A stretch of 64,000 nucleotides of DNA from Phlebopus portentosus. Taxonomy: Eukaryota > Basidiomycota > Agaricomycetes > Boletales > Boletinellaceae. The translations under genes and the position numbers were made by a program. The DNA lies in the NCBI GenBank assembly GCA_037892935.1, contig JAYXKI010000001.1, positions 2,480,001 to 2,544,000 of the forward strand, read 5' to 3'. Each line of letters starts with the position of its first letter. Positions within the stretch are counted from its first letter, which is position 1. Below, piece by piece: positions 44,406 through 57,594 of the stretch. The notes beneath the pieces are model-generated. The model had not been told where the DNA came from. It did not search any database and saw only the letters and a list, made by a program, of their open reading frames with translations.

Positions 44406-44670
44406 CAGCAGCACCCACCGTCGGTCTGATTAGAAGAAGGAAGAATGGGCTGATGAATCCGTACCGTACCTCAAATCGATATATTATATAATAGCGCATG
44501 TCATGACGCACGTGAGTACTTGTACTACTTGGACACGACGTAGACACGGCATCCACGAATCTCTCACTTTGAGTCTTTCAACTTAATCCCCGCAACTGTC
44601 TTTGGTCGCGTAAATCTTTTCCTTCAATCATTATTGAAATTTTCTTGTGCCCATCTCAATTACCGACCTA
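44406..44670. promoter_or_regulatory. Shared upstream region, carrier and RING-CH genes
   Basis: 265 bp between divergent start codons. AT-rich near 44480-44500; no recognisable element beyond this. Confidence 0.4.
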
Positions 44671-45744
44671 TGAATGCGGACAATGAGGACAAAGACGAAC
44701 GTCAATGCAGAATATGCTTTGATGGTCCAGAAAGTGGTCGGCTCATTCGTCCTTGCTATTGTAGAGGATCCATTGCGGTAAGCACACCGATCAACGAACT
44801 TTTGTGGAGAGTTTACCATATGATCGGCGTGCAGTATATACATGTCGAATGTTTGCAACGATGGCGTAGGGAATCTCAATCCGCTTTCTACCGGTGCCCA
44901 CAATGTCACTATAAGGTACCGAACATACTTTTCGGCTTTTATTGCAAACGAATTGACGCCTTGAAAGTACAGGACAGCTCGCACAAGGTGAGAGATGGCT
45001 AACGTTTCGCCGTCGCGTTCTCACGGCTGATTGCTATTCAGTGTCCTGGGACTAGCGGAGAATCCAGGTCGTGTTCTCTTTCCATTGTCCAATTATATTA
45101 CTTCCTGACGATTCTACTGCTAGTTATCATCGCCTCGCTTTCAGTGTTCCTTTTCACTTGCCTTGCTTACATCGCGTCTTTCATTGTGACTTTCTTCATG
45201 AGTGAGGACTACACTCCAAGAAGTACTTTCTTTTTCTTCGGTTGGAACTGGGTGACTCCAGACGAGGTTGCGTATAATCTCATGCGGGTAGTTCTTCGCA
45301 TTTTACGGGATGAAGATATCATCATCGATGAAAACACTCTTCGCTCTCCTCTGCGGGCAGCGCCGACTAAACCTACCACACCCCAGAAGCTTGGCACTTT
45401 CGCCAAATTCATTCACAGGATAATCATCGGCGTCCCAGTATTAGGAGTTGCATCACTGGTTCAACTTTTTTGGTCGATGTCGTTTTTGGGTCCGGTCAAC
45501 CTGCTCGCAAGACGCCTAGGAAGGGCCCGGAACAGGCGAGAAAGTAGCAGAGACATCGCGACATTGATCATCCTCGGAGCGATCATTCTTGGTGCTTTAA
45601 GGTAATATTTATGACCCCTACTCAATTCAATTCCTTGTACTTAATATTGCATCAAGGGCACTGCGAGGCGTGTATCGTCTTACGGAGAGAGCGGTAAGGT
45701 GGGGCCTTACGAGGACGGAAGATCTGATTCTTGAAGTCCAATGA
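44671..45744 (+). CDS. RING-CH (MARCH-like) membrane E3 ubiquitin ligase
   Basis: C4HC3 RING variant at the N-terminus, then membrane segments; probably a ubiquitin ligase at ER or endomembranes. The ATG at 44671 starts MNADNEDKDERQCRICFDGPESGRLIRPCYCRGSIA, spliced to YIHVECLQRWRRESQ and YRCPQCHYK, giving all eight zinc ligands. A 20-nt exon (44968-44987) supplies YRTARTS, leading to VLGLAENP, a common feature of fungal RING-CH proteins. Two hydrophobic segments follow (IIASLSVFLFTCLAYIASF; VPVLGVASLVQLFWSM), a third near IATLIILGAIILGAL, and a short basic tail. Its stop is 82 bp from the stop of NUP155. Confidence 0.88.
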
Positions 45745-45826
45745 TTATGTATATTCACCCCGCTCGTTATATTGTATAATAAAGATGATGATTGGAATCC
45801 AGATGGAAAGCAACTATATAGCGATA

Positions 45827-48800
45827 TCACCAGTGGCGCCGTAGTTGACGCTTCACGTCCTCAAAGATCTCCTTCGTTTCCTTCCTGTCTGGGGCCAGCT
45901 CCCCGATATATTTCGCGATAGCACGATCCAGTAGGTCAATTGGAAGGTCGCCTCCAGCGAGGGCCGAATGCGACTGTCGACCTTCAATCCAGTCCTTCAG
46001 CAGAATGGCAATATCTGAGGAGACTGCTTGAATATTTTTCTGCGTGTTGAAGGGCGGAACCTATTGATAATGTAAATTATCGAGTTAAAGCAGCACGCCA
46101 CGTCATTTGCTTACCTGCGACTCGTACATGTCGTGGAATATATCCCAAATTTCCGGATATGGGACACCACATTCTTTGAGTACCCTAGGGGCCCAGCCAG
46201 GTGCGCGAACACCAATATTGCTGAGGCTGAATCGAACTAGCAGCTCGGCGACAAAACCTGAGTTGGGATTAGTCAATGCGGTCATCGGTTGCATCTGGTA
46301 TACTTACGAAGAGGAAAGGCACTTTCTGAAGGATAGAACTTCTTCCCGTGTGTAATGACAAGGGAGGAAATCCGGTCAGCTTGCTCATCGGGTGTTCCTG
46401 AGGAGCTCACTGGATAAAGGTCAAAACTTCTACATCGTACAAGGATAAAAGCGCTTGACACGGACCTTCATCGAACATTGCGTTCCAAATCTGTCTTACT
46501 ACGCCCTCATCATGATGTTCGGACACGTGCAGGATAAGTAACTTGATTGACGGAAGGTCAAAAGGTTCCGCGTAGAGCTGATAAAGCTACAAGATGGAAC
46601 GAGGATGAGTACACTAGCACTCACTGGATTGCTACGCAACTTACTTCCGTGACGTTGAACAGCCGTTTCTGCAAAAGTCGGATCTGCTCGCTGACGTCAG
46701 GATCGTTGATACGGGGCAGCAACTGAATTAGTAAGTCCATCTGCACTTGAGCCACTTCCAGTTGGTCCTCGAGCTCCGATAGGAAAGTTATCGCAGTCTC
46801 ATGCTTTTCGTTAAAGGATACGGGATGTGATTTAGCCGTACTTACGGCGAGAGTAAGGAACTCAAGCCGCTGTTCCAATGCCAAATCGAATCTACCAAGA
46901 ATTCAGCCAGATGCTTCTACGAACACTCATCAACAACTCACTCAGATGAGCGGGCGAGTGCAGCTAGTACTTCAGCAGCTCTCAAAAATTGGCCCATTTT
47001 GACGTACAGTTGCCATAATAACTGATATTTGACAGCGGAAGGAGGGTCGCGAAGCAGGTGGGCTTCTAAAAATGGCGGGCGAATCTGGAAACCATCTTCA
47101 TCAGATCTCGTACAAGTATTATGAAGAATGGACTGACTTGTAAAAGAGCATCTGTCATTCCTTGCTTGACCATCCATTCGTAAAGATGCGAATGGAACAC
47201 AGGATCCTCAGAGGAGAACGCAAGATCATATGCGTAGTTCCGAGTTTCCTCGAAGTCGTGTCTCAACGGGTTCTTTGCGCACTGCTCGCCAAATACGGAC
47301 AAAGAATGTAGAATCAGATCGTAGCATCTCCTCCGCTTCTCCAAGAGTTCTGAACGAGGATCATTTGATGGTGACCCGGAGAGCCAATAGTTGAGGCCCG
47401 AATTATCCTCATCCGCGACCATAGCGCATTGTAAGGGCAACTCGACCGTCCCTTTAGGGGCCGTCAGTGCTTCGCATAGAATATTAAGCCAAGGTTGCCG
47501 TACCTTTAGCATAGTTTAGATGTTGATAGTCGCCACAAATTTCTCGCAGCTTCTCAAACTCTATCACTCGAGCGGCCCGGGTGAACAGTCTGATCTCATC
47601 AGATAATATGATTGTGGGAGTTAAGAACGACATACCGCAGGGATTCTCCCAACACAACTAGTTTCTCATTGGGATCCCTAATGTCCACAGCCTTGCGGAC
47701 ATTTTCTTGTGCCTTGACCTAAATTAGCAAGGTCAATGCCGAGCGTCGTTGAAGTTGTCTGACCTTGTACAACATAACATCGTCGGCACTACAGAATGAG
47801 CCGCACCGTTGCTGTAGAATTTCACTGACGGTATCGATCTTATGATAGTCGGAATTGATTCAGTAAGAATTCTGAGAATAAAAACTGATAAACTACCCAC
47901 ACTGATCTGTTGTCCAATCTGACTGTTGATAATCACATTAACAAGTGTTCTCGACACTCGTAGACCGTTTTCCGAGGTAATGAGCTCCTCATAAGTCAAT
48001 GTAGGCAGAATGATTTGTGTGTCTTTATCGCACTGTGCCACCAGTTCTCCAAGATGATAGTCTATCAATAGCAGGACAAATGAGATTGCCTCTACCGTTC
48101 GACCGAGAAGAGCTTGCAGATGCGATATAGAAGCCGCTTCCGCTTTCCACGCGTCATGTTCGACATGTTGCCGACTTCCTGTGTTCACTTGTTCGCCCGG
48201 GGCAGAGCTGAAAAGCTGTGGATTATTGTCGAGCAAGTTCTTTAGAGCATAGAGGTTCCTCTGGATAGTAACCAAGGTTCTGTCTTCGAAGTTTGAGCTC
48301 AACCCGGATGGCCTACGAGCGTAAATATTAGTCATGATGTGTATACGGACAGGAAATCCGCGTACCCTGCTTTCGCAACTCTGGCTCTCCATAATGGCCG
48401 GACTAGTCGAGCAAAATATAGCGCAAGGCCTTCTCGACGACCACTGAAAATAATATTGCCATGGGCGTCTCCACTGTACCCTCTTTCTACCCAAATCGGC
48501 CTATCTGCTAAATCATACAACGCCTGTTTCGCAACCCCTGCAATGTCAGGACCTACAGTCCCTACCTCCTCGTAGAGCGAATACCTATTCCTATCAATGG
48601 CCAAGAATGTATTGCCGCTGGCAAGCGCCAAGAGCATCGCACACGTCTGATCGCGTCCAAAGCTATCGCGGAAGTCCATGATTTGCTGTAGATTGCCTTC
48701 AGCGTGGGCTTCCTCGAGTGCATCACGGAGGTAATCAAGTGCTCTTCTCTTGACGAGATGACTGATTCCGACATTTGACAAGATAAGGAACTCGAGCTGT

Positions 48801-50709
48801 GGCTGCGAGAACTGCGTCGCGAGCTCATTTGTGCTGAGAGGCTCCGGAGAAGCTGCTGGTATGGCACTAGCCGATGGCATACCAGATTTCACCGCAGCAA
48901 TAGAGCAAACAGTACCCTCAAGGTAGAGCATCGTCGCTTGCTCCGTTAAAGGTGGTCTCGTGGTCGCTGTCGAAGGTCCATATCCACCCTGAAGATAGTA
49001 GTTTTGCGCAGCTGCTTGTGAATTAGCGGGGGCCTGAGCTTGCCCTAGTGTCCCTATTTTTGAAAGATCAGGAGTTATCCCAAGAAGGAAATCCTTCCCC
49101 TCTATATCGCCTGGCTGCGATGCGACAAGCACACCGTCAGTGTAAGCCGCTGCAATCAGATCCTTCACGAAGCAGGCTGCAGGTGCTGGAATGTTTTGGG
49201 GAACTGTCCCATAAGGATTAAGCTGTATGTGCTGCGATCGAAGTTGCTCGTCCGGATGGAGTAAATTCATAGGAGGCAATCGAACATGCACGAGATGCAA
49301 GTGCTTTGGGTCCGTCGCGCCGTAGGGAGAACCGTAGCCATACCCACTGTATCCCGCGGGGGCAGGCGAAAAGTATAAACGGACTCCATTCTGCGACAAC
49401 GCCATGAGCTGGACCCCTGCTTTCGATTCATGCTGATCGATGACATGCAGCGAGAGCAAATGGAGGCCCTGGGAAAGCGCTGGTGCACCAAGTGCTTTAT
49501 CCTGCGCCTGTTTCAGGAGGTTTCCCAGCGTCTGGAGTTTATGCAGGCCCTTGTTAGGTTCTGGCTTCCATATTGAGATCCAGTCGTGTTCACTGAGCGA
49601 GTAGATACAATTTCGCGCTTGATCGCATACAAGGAAAATAATTCGTTCTGCGAACTTTTCAGTCACAATAGGTCTGATGAAGGTTAAAAGAATATACCTT
49701 CGTTTTGCGGTGTTCTTAAGAGAGGAATAAAGCTAGGCATCGAAATGGCGGAGTGGTTTACTAGATGAAACCGTTTCCCAAACCAGACCTCTTTTTCTTG
49801 ATAATGCAACTCATACAAACAACCATCGCCTATTCCACACATGAAGATTCTCCCGTCACTAGTACTCGTGACCGAGGTCATCGTAATGCCATCCGTGGAG
49901 ACTGTTATGTCGGTCGCGTAAAGCTTGATGTCTTTATGCTTTCGGAATTCAGGACCTGTACTTGCTTGCGTCGATAGACCAAGCAAGATAACAGTCACTG
50001 GCGTGCAAATAACTAAGAGGTATGTTATCTCGTCAATGAAGACATTCGTTTTCGGTTTCACCAGTGCAACGTGTACAATTGTGTTCGGTTGTTCAATGAA
50101 GGAGCTCAGTTCCTGACTAAATCCACAAGAGTTGAGGCAGAAGGTATGAAGATGTGGAGAAATACGTACCCCTCAATATAGTCCCAAAGAAAGAGCTTAT
50201 GATCCATCGTAATCCAAGCGCGCTCTATTTCTGGCATTATTCCCATACGACATTCCACTTGCGGCGCTACATCCAAGTGAGCTCGGACCCATCGAGCCAC
50301 AAAGAACAGACATAAAGAACAGACGTACTTTGGAAATGCTCCCAGAGAGCTGGTGGTATGCCGACGTGCTTACGCTTTTGAAAGGGAACACGAAAGTCCC
50401 CAGGAAAGACCGTATAATAAGCAGAGGATTGTCCCCCGGCTGAATACAAATCTTTAGAAGTCAACAAGGACGAGATAATTTGATGGACGTACGTATTGTA
50501 AGCATGTCTGCGAGATCTGGAATTATCTGCGCATCTTTAATTATCTGGTCCTGCACGAGGCGCCCCGCCTCTTGCAGAGCAGGTAGGTCTAGCGAAGGCC
50601 TAGGAGGTGGGACCTTAGCACGAGAGGTAGAAGCATGGTTACTCATTTGTGACGCGTCGGGAAAGGCTCCGAATGGACCAGACTTGGCAAAAGATGACGA
50701 AAGTGACAT
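45827..50709 (-). CDS. Nucleoporin Nup155/Nup170 family
   Basis: Large scaffold nucleoporin of the inner ring of the nuclear pore. N-terminal: MSLSSSFAKSGPFGAFPD, LPALQEAGRLVQDQIIKDAQIIPDL, then a beta-propeller-like part with KFAERIIFLVCDQARNCIYSLSE and GVQLMALSQNGVRLYFSP. C-terminal alpha-solenoid: RAVEGLAYYF-type helices here as GLALYFARLVRPLW, LEFLILSNVGISHLVKRRALDYL, LFSSEDPVFHSHLYEWMV-like (here FSSEDPVFHSHLYEWMVKQG), RPPFLEAHLL, QYQLLWQLYVK-like (KYQLLWQLYVKMG) and the end FEDVKRQLRRHW. About 15 exons. The largest ordinary gene of the right half. Confidence 0.93.
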
Positions 50710-51024
50710 GATGGCAAGACCCTCCTAATTCCACTCGCTGCCGCCGCCGAGTCCTTGAGCACTATGTTGAAAGGTTCAAAAACAGAAAGTCCTCGTCGAA
50801 GAGACGAAGAAGGGCGGTCATGTGACTGCTTTGATCACGTGCTGGTTGATGAAGTTCGAACGCGTCTCAAAACGCGTAGGTGAGTGAAATTCAAATCCGG
50901 CTGTGGCTCAACTTTTATCGTCCCTCCTCCTTCAAAGCCATCCATTGCATTCTTTGTTAACTTTATCGTCAGCTTGCTGTGTTTTCTGCTTATTTTTCCG
51001 TACCTTCTTAAGTGTACCTCAGCT
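50710..51024. promoter_or_regulatory. Shared upstream region, NUP155 and MAD2 genes
   Basis: 315 bp between divergent starts. It includes two ACGCGT sites (about 50861-50866 and 50873-50878) matching the MluI cell-cycle box core (ACGCGT). Since MAD2 is a cell-cycle gene, a role of MBF-type factors is possible but unproven. Confidence 0.35.
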
Positions 51025-51892
51025 ATGGCTACGAGACACGCTCCAACACGTCAAGCCATTACACTGAAAGGCTCAACAGCCATCGTCACTGACTTCTTCA
51101 AATTTGCAGTCAACACGTTCGTTCTCTCTGAAATTCCATCTAGCTACAGTCTCCTAAATTACCAACAGGATTTTATACCAGCGCGGCGTTTATCCTGCAG
51201 ATGACTTCCACCTTGTGAAAAAGTACGGACAGGTTGTCATGCTTACGCAGGATCTGGCCCTAGAAACGTATCTAGACAAGTGAGTCAATTGTGCCAAACA
51301 AACGAATACAGATGAAAACCGATTCCCTTTTAGAATACTGAACCAAGTGCAAAGTCAGCTTGTTCCATCGCATCGTCTATTTTTACGGTTGTTGATGACA
51401 ATCTCCTGGCAGAGTGGCTTCTCACAGGCGGTGTTACGCAACTTGTCCTGGCTATCATAGCGAAAGATAATCGGACGACGTTGGAAAGATGGGTCTTTGA
51501 TGTACATCTTCAAAATCCGCCCGCATCTGACGATCAGACACCGACGTAAGTGTCGTTGCTAAACAAATGATGAAGCCCGTGACATGGGTGTCCCTGACGA
51601 CGGCATGGAATCTAGAAGCAGTTCAAAGCCAGAATCACAAATCCAGGCAGAAATACGGGATATCCTGAAACAGATTGTATCTACGGTAACATTTCTACCG
51701 ACGATGGACGAGCCGACCGTGTTCAATATCCTGGCATACACATCGGAATCAGCTGATGTCCCTGCCGATGAGTGGGTGGACACGGACCCGCTTGCGATCG
51801 AAGCTAGCAAGAGTCAGCAAGTGAAGCTACGCAGCTTCAGCACTGATGTTCACAGGGTAGAAGCGATGGTGGCGTACCGCTACGAGGGGTAG
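51025..51892 (+). CDS. MAD2: Spindle assembly checkpoint protein Mad2 (HORMA)
   Basis: Inhibits Cdc20-APC/C until chromosomes attach. Start MATRHAPTRQAITLKGSTAIVTDFFKFAVNT, spliced to ILYQRGVYPADDFHLVKKYG, then MLTQDLALETYLDKILNQV, KWLLTGGVTQLVLAIIAKDNRTTLERWVFDV, IQAEIRDILKQIVSTVTFLP, DEPTVFNILAYTSESADVP, and the safety-belt tail VKLRSFSTDVHRVEAMVAYRY. All HORMA landmarks are present and the length is about 200 residues, as usual. Exons include 51025-51116, 51169-51279 and a 20-nt exon 51332-51351 carrying ILNQVQ. Confidence 0.95.
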
Positions 51893-52503
51893 ACTACATA
51901 CCTGAAATCGTCATATACGCTTGTATTATATGATTAGCTACATTAGCGGAAGGAGGTATTGGAAAATGTCTCTCGTTCATCAGTCGTTGCGCGCGCGCCA
52001 CTTTACTGATCCATCAACAAGATTGCTATATGGCTGTGCATGCCAGAGCCAAAAGAGAGGAATATATTCCCAGGAAATTTGAAAGCTAGCGTTGCTGTTG
52101 CTTGATGTGGCCGAGATCCCCATAATTACGGGATACGGAGACAATAAAAGCAATCGGCGCGGTGTGTTGATCTCCATGATGGATTGGATGGCCGCGCGCG
52201 TGAAGAAATCTACCACTTCTAGCAGCAACGGCAACCGTCGTGGACGCCGTGCCGTCACTTCACTCGCCCACGGGCCTTTCCCTCTTCATCTTCTACCACC
52301 ACCTCCCTATACATCCTCAATTCGCGCCCCGTTGACTCGGTCGGCCCTCCTTTCTTTCTTCGTCTCTCTTTTTCTTTCCTCTATTCTCACTGCTTTCTTT
52401 CCGTCGTTTGGCCGGTCCTCGACTCCGACTTCGCATCTTTTGTCATCGTTGTCGTCTTTCGCACTAACCGTCAGTCCGTGACTGACGTCGCAAGCCTGCA
52501 ATC
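51893..52503 (+). promoter_or_regulatory. NADPH oxidase upstream region
   Basis: 611 bp with no gene. From about 52260 the plus strand is strongly C/T-rich (TTCTTTCTTCGTCTC-like), typical of a fungal core promoter and leader running into the ATG at 52504. A G/C alternating patch, GCGCGCGCC, lies at about 51988-51997. Confidence 0.4.
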
Positions 52504-54462
52504 ATGTCGTTCCAAGAATGGTTTAAGAGAGAGTTCATGGTCCCGAGGAGGCTCGTGTTCAATGTTTTGTTCTACGGCCTCCATCTATTCTTTTTCATCT
52601 ATGGATGGCACAGTCAGGTCAGTATTAGTATGCATCTGTTTCTACTTCCTTCGGCCATTCATCCCTTGTATAGGCTACGAATGCCAAGCTGGCTGGTCTC
52701 AACACACTAAAGTTCTCGGTTTGGATCTCTCGTGGTGCTGGTCTCGTGCTTGCATTCGATGGCGGTCTCATCCTTTTACCCATGTTGCGCAACATAATCA
52801 AGGTCATCAGACCGAGGCTTACATGGGCCTTCCCCGCCGATGAGAATATCTGGTTCCATAGACAGGTAGCTTACCAGATGCTCTTCTGGTCTGTTGTGCA
52901 CACGACTGCCCACTATGTGAACTTCATCAATGTCGAGCGAACGCGTATGTCCTTTTTTATTTCGTCTAAAGTTAGTGATTTCGCACTGATACCTCCTTGC
53001 AGAAATTCGCAAGGAAACTGCCCAGGATATCCATTATCATCAGCCAGGTGGTATTACCGGGCATTTCATGCTACTCATCATGGTGCTCATCTACACAACC
53101 GCTCACAAAAAAATTCGCAACCAATGTTTCGAGGCATTCTGGTATACGCACCATCTCGCATTCTTCTTTATGCTCGGTCTCTTCACGCATGCGACGGGCT
53201 GTTTTGTACGTGACATTGCGGAGCCGGACTACATTAAGACGTTCCCGTTCTACTCGACAGAGCACTGCCTTGGTTATCTGAGCTGGAGATTCATCATTTG
53301 GCCCGCCATTATTTACTTCGGCGAACGGATGTACCGGGAGTTTAGAGCAAGACGGGCGACTCAGCTCTCGAAAGTTATAGTGCATCCGAGTGGTGCTATG
53401 GAATTGCGCATCATTAAACCTAGCTTCAAGTACACCGCTGGGCAATGGCTATTCATACAAGTCCCGGAGGTGTCTAAATTCCAGTGGCACCCGGTAATAT
53501 CTTTTGTCTCACAAATTTCATGCTTGGAGCTTATTGTCCTATCTGTCTAGTTTACTATCACTTCCGCTCCGGAGGACAAATACGTATCGGTACACATTCG
53601 ACAAGTTGGTGACTGGACCCATGCTCTGGGTGACCTCCTTGGCGCCGGACCATCAGTAGTTGCAGAGTTGACCAGGCAGGCGATGAAAGGTCAGGAAAAG
53701 GATGAGAAGGAGTATGGATATCGCGGTGACTATCTGGAGATTGATCCCTCAACCCGTCGTCTACCTGTTGTACGGATTGACGGTCCATATGGTGCTCCCG
53801 CTGAAGACGTTTTCAATGTCGAGGTTGCTGTTCTTGTAGGCGCCGGTATTGGTGTGACGCCGTTCGCGTCTATCCTTAAGCACATCTGGTACCGTCAGAA
53901 GCGTGGCAATCTTGGTGCTCTCTCTCGTGTTGAATTCTTCTGGGTTTGCCGCGATGCGCCATCCTTTGGTTGGTTCCAGACCTTGCTCCAGGAAGTCGAA
54001 GCAGCTCAGATGGACCGTGAGTCGCTTGTCCGCTATATTATTACGCTTCTTGTTGATCTGACATGTTCTGCAGCGAACTTCTTGCGCATCAATATCTATC
54101 TCACTCAGAAGATTGGAGAGGACATGCTTTGGAATATCGCGATTAATGACGCTGGTGCAGAGTATGATCCACTGACTCTGCTGCGTACTCGTACGATGTA
54201 CGGTCGACCTGACTGGAGAACGATCTACACGAGGATCAGGTCTGCTATTGAGTCTGGCCAGTACTTGCCAGGTAGTAAAGCCCAATTAAGGACAACAGTT
54301 GGGACTTACTTCTGCGGCGTACGTCCTTGATCTTACCCGAGGAACGACATAACTCATCTTTTTAATTTATAGCCCTCCGTGCTTGGTAACGCTGTTAGAG
54401 ATGCTGCCATGCTCGCGCGTTGCTCGACGGTCGATTTCACCTTTGCAAAGGAGCACTTCTAG
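52504..54462 (+). CDS. NOXA: NADPH oxidase A (gp91phox type)
   Basis: Membrane flavocytochrome that makes superoxide and controls differentiation in fungi. N-terminal MSFQEWFKREFMVPRRLVFNVLFYG, six membrane segments with haem His pairs in VHTTAHYVNF and WYTHHLAFFF, FAD-binding HPFTITSAPED, NADPH-binding DGPYGAPAEDVFN and GAGIGVTPFASILKHIWYR, EFFWVCRD, and the C-terminal VGTYFCGPSVLGNAV through to FAKEHF, ending in Phe as in other Nox proteins. There is no EF-hand N-terminal extension, so it is NoxA- rather than NoxC-like. About six introns. Confidence 0.95.
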
Positions 54463-54788
54463 ACGAGAATCTGCTGTGGTGGATCACGAGAATCTTTATT
54501 TCTTGATTGTTTTCTTGATATTTCCCTACCTCCGAGTCTCATTTCTTGATACTGCATTCGAAGAATTCTATGTCATGTATTACTTTAGCTCGAGGCTAAC
54601 AATCGTTATGCGTCTCGACGATTGAACCTCAAGCGTGTTCTTTGCTTACATAAGAAAGTATAAGCCACACGCATCTGGTATACATTGGACTTCTTTACCA
54701 GGCGTGTCCCTGTTAGTCAATACCTCAAGTCCCGGTTATTCGTTGGAGAATTGTTGAGCTCGACATCGTATATCAAGATTTTGTAAAG
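54463..54788 (+). promoter_or_regulatory. Spacer between NOXA and TAF5
   Basis: 326 bp holding the NOXA 3' end and the TAF5 promoter. No clear element seen. Confidence 0.35.
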
Positions 54789-57594
54789 ATGTCAGCTGCG
54801 ACACCCGATCCTTCAAATCCGCTTTCGGAGGAGTCTTCGCAGCACGATCCTGCAACCCAAGAACCTGCAACTCAGAATGGCTCAGCCAACACGGACCAGC
54901 TAGTCATCGAATATCTGCGTCGCCACGGTCATAAAGATGCTGAACGCGCTCTCCGCGATGCTTTAGGCTTACCTAGCCCTCCCGCTGAAGATGAGGCCAC
55001 GACATCGGAACCACCTAAACCAACGGTGTCGGACGCCGAACTTCGCAAGCATCTCGTTCCTTTCTGGCAGAAGAAAGACAAGCCAGGTGAAAATGCACTT
55101 ACAGACGGGAAGGTTGCGATGCAAAGTCTTATGAGCGGTGGGGTGACGACACCGAGTGTGTCACAATTGCTCGAGTCGATCAACCCAGGAGGCGCAGATG
55201 AGATTCTTTCACTGGACCCAACGGATAGACACGAAGGTTTCAGAGATTTGGAGGTCTGGGTAGAGGGTTCTCTGGACATGTACCAGGCAAGTGAACATAC
55301 TAGATCATTATTGCTGAAACCCCATTCTAAGATGCTTTCTTTTAGCCGGAATTCAGACCAATTCTGTTTCCCATCTTCTGTCATTTCTACCTTGACTTGA
55401 TTCAGCTTGGTTTTCGCGATGCTGGAAAGTTTATATGTTGCACCGTACTTTTTCTCGTATTAACGTAATTCTGTTTAAAGGACTGGAATTCTTCAAAACC
55501 TTCTCTCCGTCACTTGCGCCTTACCACACCAAAACGTTACATCGTCTTTCTACGCTTCTCCTCCCATCACATGTGCAGCAAGATGAGCTCGCCCAAAGAT
55601 TTCGGAATGAGAAGTACGTGCTGCGCATGAGTCGTTCAGGCTTCAACCTTTTGGTCGGTTGGTTAACAGAAGGTATTGGTGGAGAGGGAGCTGGTGTTGG
55701 AGAAGGCTTTTCCGGGGAGAAAGGAAAACGGGGTCGTGCAGCTGTAATGAGGGTCGTAAACAACCACCTGCAGTTTGACGGTCAGTCGTGCTAGTTTTAA
55801 CTGCTGATTCTTGCTGATATCATGACAGTTACTTCGTCTAGCTCGACTTCGGTGCCATTATATGCCTGGGAAGAATCAACTGGATTATTATCCTCACTTA
55901 TTCCACAATCGGGAGGTGGCGACAAGCGACCTCTTATTGATGCCTCTGCGTATAATTTATCAAAGGGAGACTTAAAGCTCGGCCCTCCACCAGTTGATGA
56001 AGCCCTGCAGAACGAGATAGAGCGAGGTTATCGCGAGCAGGTGTTAGCTGGAGCAGAACGCGAACTATCCGCTCAGGATGTTCAGCTTCTTCGTCCTGCT
56101 ACCCCATCAGGCTTGACAGCTCCTCAGCCTTCCGACATGCCCCCCCTTCCACCTTCATTCAGGACGATAGATGTCCAACGCGAAGTTGAGCGAATTCGGG
56201 ACGCACGAAAGAAAATTAAACTGGAACCATCTGCTCTGACGCCACTTGAGAAGGATAGTGCTAATCCTCAGGCCGCTGCTGCGCGAGCAAGAGCTCTCCC
56301 TAGTATCTGTTGTTATACGCTACATGACGTTGGAGATGGGTACGTTGCACAGTTCTAGCCTCTTCTCTTAACTGTACCACTTACATCATGCACAAAGGAC
56401 TCCCTGTTCAACTTTTTCTCAAGATTCGTCATTGATGGCGGTTGGTTTCTCGGAGAGCTACATACGCCTTTGGAATTTAAAAGGCGAGAAACTCAGAGGC
56501 ATGCGCAGTGACTTTGATCCGAGTTCTATTCGTGACCGTAAGCCTTTTTTCTACTTTATTTCTTCTTCCCTAACATCTACTGTATTCGTTAGCTTCGGGC
56601 TTAAAGAAAGCTCGGGAAAGAGAGGCAAAGACTACTCGGAAACTTATAGGGCATAGTGGTCCAGTTTATTCTCTGTCCTTTGATCCGATAGGCGGGTCTG
56701 CAGCACCTCCTCAGTATCTGCTGTCCGCCTCTGCAGATTGCACGGCAAGGCTGTGGTCTTTGGAAACCATGAGTAACGTCGCTGCATATCGTGGTCACCA
56801 AAGTCCTATTTGGGACGTGCAATGGAGTCCTTTAGGAGTCTACTTCGCCACTGGAAGTCGAGATAAAACGGCACGGTTATGGTCATCCGATCGATTATCT
56901 GCTCTACGAATCTATGCTGGTCATTTGAACGACGTCGATGTGAGTACATGGGAATTTATGGTTTATGCTGACGTAGATGCTTACGTTCTGACGTAGTGTG
57001 TTAAATTCCACCCAAACTCACTGTACCTCGCAACTGGATCCAGCGATTGGACATGTCGATTATGGGACGTTCAGAAGGGGACTGCCATGCGCGTTTTTAT
57101 AGGACACCAAGGACCTATTACTGCTCTCGCGATGAGTCCGGACGGTCGTTACCTCGCAAGTGCAGGAGAAGACCTTGCTATCAATCTTTGGGACCTTGGA
57201 TCTGGTCGGCGAGTGAAGAAAATGACAGGTCACACAGCATCTGTGTATTCTATGTCATTCAGCAGCGAATCTTCTTTACTTGTGTCTGGAGGTGCTGATT
57301 GGGCGGTCCGATGTTGGGATGTGAAGGGATCCGGAGGTCCAGTCTCTCGAGCTCCTCGAGAAAATGGTATCGTCAATGGTATCAACGGTGCTTTAGGCGG
57401 AAAAGACCACGCCGATGAAGATAGGATTGAAACGTAAGTTAAGCTCGTTCTCCTGTGCAGTCAGACTATTTTCTGAGCAAAGACCTCCGTTCAGTTCCGA
57501 CCTCGTCGCCACTTTCCCTACGAAACGGACACCAATAATTAATGTGCATTTTACCCCACGTAACTTATGCCTTGTATCAGGCCCTTATTTGTAA
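54789..57594 (+). CDS. TAF5: TFIID/SAGA subunit TAF5
   Basis: WD40 scaffold subunit of TFIID (and in fungi of SAGA). A LisH-like start (TDQLVIEYLRRHGHKDAERALRDAL) is followed by the TAF5 N-terminal domain: FRDLEVWVEGSLDMYQPEFRPILFPIFCHFYLDL, DAGKFFKTFSPSL and YVLRMSRSGFNLLVGWL. After a linker come WD repeats: SYIRLWNLKGEKL, HSGPVYSLSFDP, SADCTARLWSLETM, RGHQSPIWDVQWSP, SRDKTARLWSSDRL, GHLNDVDCVKFHPN, SSDWTCRLWDVQKG, FIGHQGPITALAMSPDGRYLASAGED and GHTASVYSMSFSSES. The last exon, ending at TAA 57592-57594, gives IINVHFTPRNLCLVSG. Confidence 0.95.
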
